From Sulfurimonas sp. (GTDB lineage: Bacteria > Campylobacterota > Campylobacteria > Campylobacterales > Sulfurimonadaceae): 64,000 bases of DNA. Below are positions 26,003 through 35,839 of this stretch, piece by piece. Location: assembly GCA_021648285.1 (NCBI GenBank), contig JAKITC010000004.1, forward strand, positions 27,771-91,770, written 5' to 3'. The notes below the pieces were generated by a model, which saw nothing but the letters and a program-made list of their open reading frames with translations, was not told the DNA's origin and ran no database searches. The translations under genes were made by a program, and so were the position numbers. Every line of letters starts with the position of its first letter. The stretch's first letter is position 1.

Positions 26003-28110
26003 TGAGCGCTTTTAATTTACATGTAGATAATGAAATAGCTACTTTAATGTTTGATATGCCTGATTCTAACGTCAATTTACTTTCAATTTCTGTTATGCAA
26101 GAGCTTGAGAGCCACCTTGATAAACTCAAAAGTCAAAAAGATATAGATGTCCTGCTGTTTAGAAGTGCCAAAGAGGGTATATTCATTGCCGGGGCTGATA
26201 TCTCAGAAATCCAGTCACTAAACAATGAGCAGGAAGCACACGATATAGTAAAACAAGGGCAGATGATTTTATCTAAAATAAGAGCACTTCCTTTTTATAC
26301 GATTGCTGTTATTGATGGTGCATGCTTAGGTGGAGGCTTTGAACTGGCACTTAGTTGTAACTACCGTATTTCGACCCAAAATCCTAAAACAAAAATCGGA
26401 CTTCCAGAGGTAAACCTTGGAGTTCTCCCAGGTTTTGGCGGAACACAAAATCTAAAACATCTTATTGGTAAACAAAAAGCACTTGAGCTTATTTTGGGTG
26501 CCAAGATGATTAACGGATTAAAGGCTGAGAAACTTAAAATGGTCGATGCCTGTGTGCCTGTAGGTTATCTTGATTTTAAACTGGATAGTTTTATTCAAGC
26601 CGTTCTTGATGACAAAGAGAGAGCTAAAATAGACGCTAGACGTTATAAAAAAAACCTGCTGGAACGTTTTGCTCCGGATCTTATTTATCATTTTGCTCTA
26701 AAAGAAGTTATGAAAAAAACAAAAGGCAATTATCCCGCACCGCTAGAAGTGATTGAACTTTTTAAAAAAACAGATAAATTACCGATGAATGAAGCCCTGT
26801 CATTAGAAGTTTATGCTTTCGCAAGACTCTCTGTTACCGAAGTCTCAAAAAATTTAATCTCTCTGTTTTATGCTTCTGAAAAGCTAAAACACGATAAATT
26901 TGTGAAAGATGGTATTGCGCCTCAGTATATAGAGAATGTAGGGGTAATCGGCGGAGGAGTGATGGGTGGCGGTATTGTATGGCTCTTTAGTAAAATTGAT
27001 AAATTTGTAAGATTAAAAGATCTGAATTATGATGCAATTGCAGCCTCGTTTAAACCAATTAGTAAAGCATATAGTGAGGTAGTAAAAAGAAAACGACTAA
27101 CAAAGCGCGAAGTTGAGTTGAAAATGGGTCACATAAGTTATACGACAGACTATAAAGGATTTCATAATGCTGATATAGTGGTTGAAGCAGTGATTGAAAA
27201 CACAGAGATTAAACAGAGTGTCTATAAAGATTTAGAGGATGTTGTAAAAGAAGATTGTGTTATTGCATCAAATACTTCATCACTCTCTATCTCCATGTTA
27301 TCTGAGGGAATGGAAAAACCTGAACGTTTTATAGGAATGCACTTTTTTAACCCTGTGGCACGTATGCCTCTTGTAGAAGTAATTGCCGGAGATAAAACTT
27401 CCGATGAGACAATAGCAACTGTAATCAAATTAGCAAGAGATTCCGGTAAAACAGTTATCTTAGTAGGAGACTGTGCAGGGTTTTTGGTAAATCGTATTTT
27501 GCTTACTTACATTAACGAGTGTGTTAGGATGTTTAGAGAGGGTGCAAGTATTGTGTACATAGACGAGACTATAGAAGAGTTTGGTATGCCGATGGGTCCA
27601 TTTACACTGGCAGACGAGGTGGGACTTGATGTTGGTTATAAAGTATCACAAGTTCTCGAAGAAGCTTATGGTAAGAGAATGACAGTCTCCCCGATACTCA
27701 AAGAGATAATAGAGATGAAACTCCTTGGTAAAAAAGGTAAAAAAGGTTTTTATGTTTACAATGGCAAAGAGAAGCATATAAATAAAGAAATTGTCTCAAT
27801 CCAACCTCGTTCAAGACCTTACTCTAAACCTGAGATTATAGACAGAGCAATGCTTATCATGATAAATGAGGCAGCAAGAGTCTTGGATGAGAAGATTATA
27901 AAAGATGCCTCACAACTTGACATGGCAATGATTATGGGGACAGGATTTCCTCCATTTAGAGGTGGTTTACTTAAATATGCCGATTCACTTGGGATTGAAA
28001 AAGTTCACATGTTATTAGTCCAATTAGAAGAGAAATATGGAGAGAGATTTGAACCGGCAAGGCTTATTGTAGAGATGGCGGACAATAAAGAAACTTTTTA
28101 TAAAGGATAA
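26002..28110 (+). CDS. fadJ: Beta-oxidation multifunctional enzyme (enoyl-CoA hydratase / 3-hydroxyacyl-CoA dehydrogenase, FadJ type)
   Basis: 702 residues, two enzymes in one chain. The crotonase half (about 1-190) has the oxyanion-hole and glutamate regions FIAGADISEIQ, GACLGGGFELALSC and GLPEVNLGVLPGFGGTQ. The dehydrogenase half has a Rossmann motif (VIGGGVMGGGI), the catalytic EAVIEN and SNTSSLS, and GMHFFNPVARMPLVEVI, followed by the C-terminal HAD domains (GFLVNRIL). It hydrates enoyl-CoA and oxidises the product with NAD+. It should form a complex with the FadI encoded just upstream. Confidence 0.94.
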   Translation: MSAFNLHVDNEIATLMFDMPDSNVNLLSISVMQELESHLDKLKSQKDIDVLLFRSAKEGIFIAGADISEIQSLNNEQEAHDIVKQGQMILSKIRALPFYTIAVIDGACLGGGFELALSCNYRISTQNPKTKIGLPEVNLGVLPGFGGTQNLKHLIGKQKALELILGAKMINGLKAEKLKMVDACVPVGYLDFKLDSFIQAVLDDKERAKIDARRYKKNLLERFAPDLIYHFALKEVMKKTKGNYPAPLEVIELFKKTDKLPMNEALSLEVYAFARLSVTEVSKNLISLFYASEKLKHDKFVKDGIAPQYIENVGVIGGGVMGGGIVWLFSKIDKFVRLKDLNYDAIAASFKPISKAYSEVVKRKRLTKREVELKMGHISYTTDYKGFHNADIVVEAVIENTEIKQSVYKDLEDVVKEDCVIASNTSSLSISMLSEGMEKPERFIGMHFFNPVARMPLVEVIAGDKTSDETIATVIKLARDSGKTVILVGDCAGFLVNRILLTYINECVRMFREGASIVYIDETIEEFGMPMGPFTLADEVGLDVGYKVSQVLEEAYGKRMTVSPILKEIIEMKLLGKKGKKGFYVYNGKEKHINKEIVSIQPRSRPYSKPEIIDRAMLIMINEAARVLDEKIIKDASQLDMAMIMGTGFPPFRGGLLKYADSLGIEKVHMLLVQLEEKYGERFEPARLIVEMADNKETFYKG

Positions 28111-28113
28111 ATT

Positions 28114-30498
28114 ATGGAGATATATATAACACTTGGGCTTACAATAGCTTTGATTGTGAGTTGGTATAAAGGTTTGTCATTTTGGATTATCTCAGCTCTC
28201 TTGGCGGCTGTTATATGTGCAAGTTTTGATCCCGGTATTCTTTTTTGGATAATTTATATTCTGATAAATCTTGTTTTACTTCTTCCTCAAATAAGAACAG
28301 TGCTGATATCAGCTCCTTTGGTCTCACTTGTAAAAAAACTTCATCTTATGCCAAGTATCTCAGAGACAGAAAAAATTGCTTTAAGAGCAGGAGATGTATG
28401 GGTAGATGGGGATTTTTTTTCGGGTTCACCGAATTTTGACAAGATTTTAAGTGAGCCATATCCTCATTTGACGGATGAAGAGGAAGCATTTTTAAATAAT
28501 GAAGTTGAAAAAGTCTGTGAGATGACTAATGATTTCAAAGTGTTTGCCGAGAGAGATTTGAGTGAAAATACATGGCAGTATCTAAAAGATAACAAATTCT
28601 TTGGGATGATAATTCCAAAAGAGTATGGAGGACTTGGATTTTCTGCTTTGGGACACTCTGCAGTTATTCAAAAACAAGCAGGTCATTCACAGGTATTGGC
28701 CATTACTACAATGGTGCCAAACTCACTTGGGCCTGCTGAGTTAATTCTTCATTACGGTACTGGGGAACAAAAAGATTATTACCTGCCGCGTCTGGCTGAC
28801 GGACGGGAACTTCCATGTTTTGCGTTGACAGAACCTCTAGCCGGAAGTGATGCTACTTCTATCAGTTCACGAGGAGAGGTATTTGAGAAAGACGGCGAAA
28901 TATATATAAGACTAAACTTTAATAAACGCTATATTACCTTGGGCGCTGTAGCAACAGTTATAGGGTTAGCTTTCCAACTTAGTGATCCAAAAGAACTTCT
29001 TAAAAAAGGTAAAGACCTTGGAATTACATGTGCACTTGTTGATGCAAAACTAGATGGTGTTGTTCAAGGAAAACGCCATGATCCGCTTAATGTACCATTT
29101 ATAAACTCGCCGATTAGCGGTGAAGATGTTGTCATCAAATTGGAAAACGTAATCGGTGGCTTGGATGGAGTATCAAAAGGGTGGTTGATGTTGATGGAGT
29201 CACTCTCTGTAGGACGTGGGATATCACTCCCTTCTGTAAGTACAGGCGGTGTTAAACTCTCGTGCGCTGTTGCTGGCTCATACTCAACTGTCAGAGAACA
29301 ATTTGGTCTTTCTATTTCAAAATTTGAGGGTATTGAAGATGTACTGGCAAGACTTGCTGCAAATGCATACATGTTAGATGCTGCGAGACTCTTTACGCTC
29401 GGTGCCATAGATTCCGGTAAAAAACCGGCAGTAATAAATGCAGTTATGAAATATCACTCAACTGAGATGTTTAGACGCAGCATTAATGATGCGATGGATA
29501 TAGTCGGAGGTGCCGGAATATCACTTGGAGAGAAAAATCTACTTGGTCATGCATATGTAGGTGCTCCGATTGCAATTACGGTTGAGGGTGCAAATATTAT
29601 GACCCGTACACTTATACTGTATGGTCAAGGTGTCATCCGCTGTCATCCACATGTATATAATGAGATAACAGCTATTGAGGCGAATGATGCAACAGCATTT
29701 GACAAAGCTTTCTTTTCACATGTCGGTTTGACTTTTCAAAATATGTTGAAAATGACACTGCTAAGTCTGAGTAGAGGATATTTATATTCTCCATCTTCAA
29801 AAGGTGCTGGAGCTTATTATGAGAGAAAACTTGCATGGAGCAGTGCTACTTTTGCTTTCTTGTCTGACTTTATCATGGCATATTTTGGCGGCTCTTTAAA
29901 ACAAAAAGAGAAAATAACAGGACGTTTTGGAGATATACTTTCTGCTATGTATCTGCTGAGTGCAACACTCCGTCGTTATAAAGAAGAGGGCAATAAAGAT
30001 GATGCTTTTGTTAAATACATTGGTGATCAACAGCTAAGAATTATTCAAAATGCTTACAATGAAATAGCGGCTAATCTTTTTGAAAACCGAATTGTTAATT
30101 TCTTCTTTAAACCTTTTAAATGGTACATGTCAGCAAATTCTATGGGACGAGATGTCAGTGATAAACTCTCAAGAGAGTTAGCTCACTCTATTACTGCTCA
30201 AGGAGAGATGAGAGATAGACTTGTAGATGGGATTTACCATTCAAAAACTTACAAAAATATTGAAGAAGCGTTAAGACTTCATGAAGAGTCAGCAGATGTA
30301 GCACAAAAAATAAAAGGTGCTATAAGAAGCTGTAAACTTCCTAAAGCTAGCGTTTATTCTCTTGTGGATGAAGCATTGAAAATCGGTGTGATTACTCAAG
30401 AAGATAAAGCTTTAATACAAAAAGCACAAGAAGCTAAAGAGTCTGTGGTGCAAGTAGATGGTTTTGCGGTAGAAGATTATTTAAAAAGAGGCTTATAG
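28114..30498 (+). CDS. fadE: Membrane-anchored acyl-CoA dehydrogenase (FadE type)
   Basis: 794 residues, close to the roughly 815 of E. coli FadE and far longer than soluble acyl-CoA dehydrogenases. Two or three N-terminal hydrophobic helices (FWIISALLAAVICA, LFWIIYILINLVLLL), then the flavin domain (FGMIIPKEYGG, CFALTEPLAGSDATS, GRGISLPSVS, DAMDIVGGAG) and a C-terminal extension of about 250 residues as in FadE (DUF1974 region). It performs the first, FAD-dependent step. Starts 3 bases after fadJ. The electron acceptor is not encoded nearby. Confidence 0.92.
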   Translation: MEIYITLGLTIALIVSWYKGLSFWIISALLAAVICASFDPGILFWIIYILINLVLLLPQIRTVLISAPLVSLVKKLHLMPSISETEKIALRAGDVWVDGDFFSGSPNFDKILSEPYPHLTDEEEAFLNNEVEKVCEMTNDFKVFAERDLSENTWQYLKDNKFFGMIIPKEYGGLGFSALGHSAVIQKQAGHSQVLAITTMVPNSLGPAELILHYGTGEQKDYYLPRLADGRELPCFALTEPLAGSDATSISSRGEVFEKDGEIYIRLNFNKRYITLGAVATVIGLAFQLSDPKELLKKGKDLGITCALVDAKLDGVVQGKRHDPLNVPFINSPISGEDVVIKLENVIGGLDGVSKGWLMLMESLSVGRGISLPSVSTGGVKLSCAVAGSYSTVREQFGLSISKFEGIEDVLARLAANAYMLDAARLFTLGAIDSGKKPAVINAVMKYHSTEMFRRSINDAMDIVGGAGISLGEKNLLGHAYVGAPIAITVEGANIMTRTLILYGQGVIRCHPHVYNEITAIEANDATAFDKAFFSHVGLTFQNMLKMTLLSLSRGYLYSPSSKGAGAYYERKLAWSSATFAFLSDFIMAYFGGSLKQKEKITGRFGDILSAMYLLSATLRRYKEEGNKDDAFVKYIGDQQLRIIQNAYNEIAANLFENRIVNFFFKPFKWYMSANSMGRDVSDKLSRELAHSITAQGEMRDRLVDGIYHSKTYKNIEEALRLHEESADVAQKIKGAIRSCKLPKASVYSLVDEALKIGVITQEDKALIQKAQEAKESVVQVDGFAVEDYLKRGL

Positions 30499-30507
30499 GG
30501 GTTTATT

Positions 30508-32655
30508 ATGGGTGATAAAATGTATCAAGCCTCTCAATTTGTCATAAGTATGATTGAGAGAACTATGGCGAACAACATAACATATAGCGGTGAAAAGAAT
30601 CTTGATAAAAATTTTCCAATCCTGTTTGTTGCTAACCATTTTACAAGAATAGAGACCTTTTTAGTTCCATATGTTCTTTACAATAAATTTGGATTTAAAG
30701 TGCGTTCGTTGGCAGATCACTATATTTTTGCAGGCATACTGGGTGATTATTTGTCAGCTGTTGGAACGGTATCTACAAAAGATGAACTGAGAAACGAAAA
30801 AATATTAGGAGACTTACTTACTGCCCGTGAAAACTGGTTAATTTATCCAGAGGGCTCAATGATAAAGAGTAAAAAAATACTTCTTAGTGAAGATACTTTT
30901 GAGATAGAGGACAAAAAAGGACTTCGCAATATCTTTACAGGTTCAGCAGTTTTAGCACTACAAAGTGAGCTAGAAAAAAGTAAATATTTTGAAGCTCTTA
31001 ACCGTTGTGATGTTGAAGCAATCAAAGAGTTCAAAGAGAAATATTTTATTAAAGAAGATGAAGAACTTTCATACTCCAACACGCACATAATTCCCGTAAA
31101 TATATCATATACCCCTATAAGAACAGGTGAGAACTCCATCTCTGATCTTGCAAAAAAATATATAAAGAGTGAATCTGTCTCTCTAAATGAAGAGATTGAT
31201 ATTGAGAGTAATTTACTGCTAAATTCTCAAATACATATTCATTTTTCAAAACCTATAGATGTAAAAACTTTTTTATTTAAGACTAAGAGAACTCTGAAGC
31301 AAGAAAATTTAGAGCTTGATGATGATACAGTCATTAAAAGAGCAAGAGTACCATTGACTAATATGATGATGAATGAGGTTTACAAAAATATTTTAATTAC
31401 TTTCGATCATGTTTTTGCTCTTTGTTTGGAGTATTCAATGGAGAATGAGTTTGATGCACAGGAGTTAAAAGCACGAATATATCTTGTATGCAGAGAGTTG
31501 AAAAAATTGGATATTTACCATTTGGACAAAATATTAGATGCTAATTTATATAGACTTTTAAATGGTGAACCTTATGCACTCTTTGATGATGTCCTTTCAG
31601 TAGCGGTTAATCAAAGGATTATAAAAGAAAATAAAAATAAAATATATGTCATTGATAGAAAAAAATTTAAAGACGAGCATACATTTCATACTATCAGAAT
31701 TAAAAACACTCTTAGAGTTTTACTAAATGAAACAATGATACTTCATGAACTTAATGATTGTGTAAAATATCAAGCGCATAAAGATATAAAAAAGGTTTAT
31801 AGAGAGGTCTTTTATATCATATATAATCGTGACACTAAGCAGTTTACAAAAGATTATAATAAATATTATTCAGTTTTTGACAGCAAAGCTAAAGAAATTG
31901 GAAAGCCGTTTGTGCTATATAATGAAAATAACACTGTCGGCTGTGTATTGTCACATGGTTTCAAATCAGCCCCACGTGAGATAGAACTTTTGGCCAATTA
32001 TCTTTTTGATAATGGTATAAATGTGTACGCCATTAGACTTAAAGGACATGGGACAATGCCTGAAGATTTAAGAGATGCGACATATAAAGATTGGTACGAT
32101 TCATTTGACATAGGTTATTCTGCTCTGTCTTGTGTAAGTGAAAAAATATTTGTATGTGGTTTTTCTACAGGCGGTCTGATAGCGCTGCTAAAAGCATCTA
32201 ACACCAGCTATAAGATTGATGGTGTTGTCTGTATAAACAGTGCTGTATCTTTGGGAAGCATTCATATAGAATATGTAGCATCAACGCTTGATTTTATTAA
32301 CAGTTTTATATCACAATTCAGGAGTGAAGATGATACATATGAGAGTGAACCGGAACATCCTGAGATTAGTTACAAAAAACACTATATGGTATCTGTAGCC
32401 GAGTGGAAAAAGTTATTTGATATAGTTGAAGAGAGACTAAAGCATATATCAGTACCTACGCTGATTATTCAAGGAGACAAAGACCCTGTCGTAGATCCAA
32501 AAAGTGCTGATATTATTTATGACACCATTAAATCTACTATTAAAGAGAAGTATATTGTGAAGAGTGACAAACATGTACTTCCGCTAGATGCGAGTGTAAA
32601 TCAAGATATATTTAAAAAAATTACAAAGTTTATAAAATCTACTAAAGGTTACTAA
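30508..32655 (+). CDS. Fusion of PlsC-like acyltransferase and alpha/beta hydrolase
   Basis: 715 residues in three parts. Residues about 25-235 resemble PlsC glycerophosphate acyltransferases: FVANHFTRIE stands for NHx4D with Glu in place of Asp, and WLIYPEGSMI for motif III. Residues about 250-450 are a helical region without recognised family. Residues about 465-715 are an alpha/beta hydrolase of the monoacylglycerol-lipase type (GCVLSHGF, nucleophile Ser in CGFSTGGL, Asp in GDKDPVVD, His in KSDKHVLP). It closes the fad operon, 9 bases after fadE, so it probably releases or re-esterifies acyl chains. The exact reaction is unknown. Confidence 0.75.
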   Translation: MGDKMYQASQFVISMIERTMANNITYSGEKNLDKNFPILFVANHFTRIETFLVPYVLYNKFGFKVRSLADHYIFAGILGDYLSAVGTVSTKDELRNEKILGDLLTARENWLIYPEGSMIKSKKILLSEDTFEIEDKKGLRNIFTGSAVLALQSELEKSKYFEALNRCDVEAIKEFKEKYFIKEDEELSYSNTHIIPVNISYTPIRTGENSISDLAKKYIKSESVSLNEEIDIESNLLLNSQIHIHFSKPIDVKTFLFKTKRTLKQENLELDDDTVIKRARVPLTNMMMNEVYKNILITFDHVFALCLEYSMENEFDAQELKARIYLVCRELKKLDIYHLDKILDANLYRLLNGEPYALFDDVLSVAVNQRIIKENKNKIYVIDRKKFKDEHTFHTIRIKNTLRVLLNETMILHELNDCVKYQAHKDIKKVYREVFYIIYNRDTKQFTKDYNKYYSVFDSKAKEIGKPFVLYNENNTVGCVLSHGFKSAPREIELLANYLFDNGINVYAIRLKGHGTMPEDLRDATYKDWYDSFDIGYSALSCVSEKIFVCGFSTGGLIALLKASNTSYKIDGVVCINSAVSLGSIHIEYVASTLDFINSFISQFRSEDDTYESEPEHPEISYKKHYMVSVAEWKKLFDIVEERLKHISVPTLIIQGDKDPVVDPKSADIIYDTIKSTIKEKYIVKSDKHVLPLDASVNQDIFKKITKFIKSTKGY

Positions 32656-33178
32656 GTTCTTCTAGCATCCATGGCCACTCTCCAAAATCGCTATCTGCAT
32701 TTATATGTCCTCCGCCATTTAAAACTTTCATAGGTACATGTAGAGCTTTTTGAAGAATCCTCGCTTCATCTTGAGTCATATATGGATCATCCGTTGAGGT
32801 AATAAGCAGAGTCTCTTTGGCGAATAGGTTTTCAGGCACCTTACATGGGTAGAAACTTGCTAATTCCGGTATATCACATGTCAGACTTGGCGGAACTACA
32901 AGATAGAGCTTTTGAACTTCTGTTGGTTTTATATCATTACATATATGAAACCATAAAATATTTGCAAGAGAGTGGCAGACAACCATATCTGGTTTGAACT
33001 CTTCGAGCTCTGTTTGAAGCTCCCTCTGCCAATCATCTTTGTTTGGAAAATCAAAGTTGCTGAATCTTAAAAAACTTACTTTTCCATACTCTTTAGCAAT
33101 CTCACTAGCTAACCAACTCTGCCAGTGGGGAAAGTCACTTCCACCCCAGCCATGAAGGATTAAAACTTTTTTACTCAT
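32642..33178 (-). CDS. RBBP9/YdeN-type alpha/beta hydrolase
   Basis: 178 residues with the compact RBBP9 fold: ILHGWGGSDFPHWQSWL near the start, nucleophile Ser in VVCHSLAN (GxSxG reduced to CHSLA), Asp in LITSTDDPYM and His in LNGGGHINADSDFGEWPW, the family's closing motif. A small cytosolic serine hydrolase of unknown substrate. It is convergent with the acyltransferase-hydrolase gene and their 3' ends overlap by 14 bases. Confidence 0.85.
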   Translation of the reverse strand: MSKKVLILHGWGGSDFPHWQSWLASEIAKEYGKVSFLRFSNFDFPNKDDWQRELQTELEEFKPDMVVCHSLANILWFHICNDIKPTEVQKLYLVVPPSLTCDIPELASFYPCKVPENLFAKETLLITSTDDPYMTQDEARILQKALHVPMKVLNGGGHINADSDFGEWPWMLEELSNL

Positions 33179-33333
33179 AAATTTCCTATATCTTGTTTTA
33201 TACCATTCTATATAAATATTAATTAAGAGATAATTATGGGATGATTAGGAGATGATTTGATTAGAAAAAGTATTTATATGACAAGAAATAAACAAAGAAG
33301 AAAAGGTATAATTAGTAAAATAGGTTTAGAGGT

Positions 33334-34749
33334 GTGGCGTTGCAAAAGCAGAGTATTAAAAAAATTACAGTAACTCGTCTTTTACAAGTATTTGTTATTG
33401 CAATGTTAGTTATAGTTGCTGTTATTGCTATTAGTTATAGAAATTTTTTCCAGTTTGTTGTTGAAAACAGAGTTCACTCAGTTTCTCAAATCATAAAAGC
33501 CGGTCTTACCTCACATATGAAAGCCGGTATTATGGATAAGCGAGAGTATTTTTTAAATGAAATATCTTCCGTACACGATATACGCTCTATAGAAATTATT
33601 CGTGGGGATGCTGTTGTAAAAGATTATGGTGAATCTAATTTATCTGAAAAAAAATTAACTGATAATCTTAGAGCTATTTTAGAAAAAAAAAAGACACATA
33701 TAGTATGGAAAGATACAGAAAACTTAGTCGAGGCTGTTGTTCCTTACATCGCAAGTTCAAGCGGAAATTTTAACTGCATACAGTGTCATCATGTTGAAGA
33801 CGGTACAGTGTTAGGTGCTGTAAGTATTAGCATGGAGATTGGCGCATATCAAAACTTTGTACTTAAAAACGGTTATTTGATTGTTGCTGTATTGCTTTTA
33901 TTTGCTTTTTTAATAACATTTAATATGTTCCATGTAATAGAACGCTATATTAGTAAACCGCTCTTAAATCTTATTCATGATGGTGAAACAGCTTATGTTT
34001 TACATAAAGATATAAACAGTGAAAAATATGAAAGTAGAGAGCTTGAAGAGGTTGTAAAGAATGTTAATAAGTTTAATGGAACTGTTATGCAACACGAGAA
34101 AGAGCTTGAAGAAAAAAATAAGCAACTTCAACTCCTAAACGAAGAGATAGAATCAACACTCAAAGATACCATGATTGTAATTGGACAAATAGAGGAGATT
34201 CGCGCAGGTGATACTAATATGCATACACGACGTGTAACAGCTATAAGTACGATGATTGCCAAAGATTATGGTTTAGATGATGGACAAATAAAGCTTATAG
34301 AGATTGCATCACCGCTCCACGATATAGGAAAAATCGGGATTACTGATGCTGTTTTAAATAAACCGGCAAAATTGACAGAGGAGGAGTATGTATATATGAA
34401 GACACATGCTTTTCTTGGATATAGAATTTTAAATAATTCAAAACGTCAGATTTTAAATATTGCTGCTACTATTGCTTATGAACATCATGAAAAATATGAT
34501 GGAACAGGTTATCCACAAGGTCTAAGAGGGGAGGAGATATCTATCTATGCCCGGATTGTAGCTATTGTTGATGTTTTGGATGCCCTTCTATCTAAACGCG
34601 TTTATAAAGAGAAATGGGAAGTAAAAGATGTAATTGCTTTTTTTAAAGAAGAGAGAGGCAAACATTTTGATCCTGAGTTAGTGGATATACTGCTAAACAA
34701 TATAGATGCTTATGTGCAACTGATTGAAAAATTATCAAAAAAAGATTAA
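33334..34749 (+). CDS. HD-GYP c-di-GMP phosphodiesterase with a haem-motif sensor domain
   Basis: 471 residues from GTG 33334; TTG 33340 is equally possible because AGAGG lies 7 bases before it. Membrane helix (about 15-35), periplasmic sensor domain with a c-type haem motif near its end (CIQCHH, about 148-153) and the GAVSISMEI strand, second helix (about 180-200), coiled coil, then an HD-GYP domain with LHDIGKIGI and an intact HHEKYDGTGYPQGL. It should degrade c-di-GMP in response to haem redox state or a ligand. Its sensor part resembles that of the hybrid kinase at 13663. Confidence 0.87.
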   Translation: MALQKQSIKKITVTRLLQVFVIAMLVIVAVIAISYRNFFQFVVENRVHSVSQIIKAGLTSHMKAGIMDKREYFLNEISSVHDIRSIEIIRGDAVVKDYGESNLSEKKLTDNLRAILEKKKTHIVWKDTENLVEAVVPYIASSSGNFNCIQCHHVEDGTVLGAVSISMEIGAYQNFVLKNGYLIVAVLLLFAFLITFNMFHVIERYISKPLLNLIHDGETAYVLHKDINSEKYESRELEEVVKNVNKFNGTVMQHEKELEEKNKQLQLLNEEIESTLKDTMIVIGQIEEIRAGDTNMHTRRVTAISTMIAKDYGLDDGQIKLIEIASPLHDIGKIGITDAVLNKPAKLTEEEYVYMKTHAFLGYRILNNSKRQILNIAATIAYEHHEKYDGTGYPQGLRGEEISIYARIVAIVDVLDALLSKRVYKEKWEVKDVIAFFKEERGKHFDPELVDILLNNIDAYVQLIEKLSKKD

Positions 34750-34752
34750 AGC

Positions 34753-35790
34753 CTAAGCTTCTTTTTTAAAGTAGGACTTTGTTATAAAAAATAGCATCAA
34801 GCCCCACAAAACTATGCTACTTGCTATCGCTATTACACCAACTTCTTCATGCATGTGGATTAAAGACTTTGGATCAATGGAGTTAATATCAAATATAAGA
34901 TCTAGCCCAAGTCCAAAAATAATACTTCCAAGAATAATACTTCCAAGGTAGATATACAAAGACTTGGTTCCTAACATCTTTTTCACCACACCTATAGTAA
35001 CAGTGTTAGTTGCAGGTCCCGCGCTTAAAAATACAAAAGCAGCACCGGCACTGACTCCACTTAGCATAAGAGCTGCGGCAATAGGAAGTGAAGCAGTTGC
35101 ACAAACATACATGGGAACTGCAATTGCGATTGCAATTAGGTATGAAAGCCAATCATACTCGACTAAAATATCGCTAAGATTTTGAGGGATGGCTATAGTA
35201 ATCAGAGCACCCAAAAGAAGACCCCAAAGAAGAGGTTTTGCTATATCTCCAAGTAGCGTTACAAAAGCATACTTTATCGCTCCAGTTAAAGAAAACTTCT
35301 TCTTTTTTTCATCTATTTCACAAGATGATTTACTTGAACAGCAACTTTTTGGTTCTTCTTGAACTTCTTGGACATACTCTTTATCTAAAATATTTGTTAA
35401 AATTCCAGCAAACATAGCAATTAACATAGAAGTCAAAACTCTGTAAATCGTAAAAACCCAGCCAAACATTCCGTAAGTAGCAAGTATAGAGTCAACACCT
35501 GTTATGGGAGTAGAGATTAGAAAAGAGAGAGTAGCACCTTTGCTCGCACCACTTTTTTTAATACTGGTTGCAAGAGGAATAACACCGCAAGAACAGACAG
35601 GGAGAGGGATGCCAAAAAGCGTTGCTTTAACAACGGAGCCGATATTTTCATTTCCCAGATGCTTTGTAACTATGGAATCAGGGACTAACTCATGCAAAAT
35701 CCCTGCAAAGAAAAGACCAAAGAGAATATATGGTGCCATTGCATTGCTAAGGTCTATCAGTGCTGTAAAAAAAAGAGTTATCAGTTCCAT
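34753..35790 (-). CDS. SO_0444-like permease (putative Cu/Zn or organoarsenical exporter family)
   Basis: 345 residues with 8-10 membrane helices in two halves, each holding the family motif (GIPLPVCSCGVIPLA; VPMYVCATASLPIAAALM), and a central loop with clustered cysteines (SCCSSKSSCE) that may bind metal. The PF03773 permease family includes the Cu/Zn-efflux protein SO_0444 and ArsP. The substrate is inferred to be a soft metal or metalloid. It is convergent with the HD-GYP gene and has no partner gene. Confidence 0.78.
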   Translation of the reverse strand: MELITLFFTALIDLSNAMAPYILFGLFFAGILHELVPDSIVTKHLGNENIGSVVKATLFGIPLPVCSCGVIPLATSIKKSGASKGATLSFLISTPITGVDSILATYGMFGWVFTIYRVLTSMLIAMFAGILTNILDKEYVQEVQEEPKSCCSSKSSCEIDEKKKKFSLTGAIKYAFVTLLGDIAKPLLWGLLLGALITIAIPQNLSDILVEYDWLSYLIAIAIAVPMYVCATASLPIAAALMLSGVSAGAAFVFLSAGPATNTVTIGVVKKMLGTKSLYIYLGSIILGSIIFGLGLDLIFDINSIDPKSLIHMHEEVGVIAIASSIVLWGLMLFFITKSYFKKEA

Positions 35791-35839
35791 TATTTCTCCT
35801 TACATATTCTAATTTTGTAAGAAATTAAGCTTTTACGCA

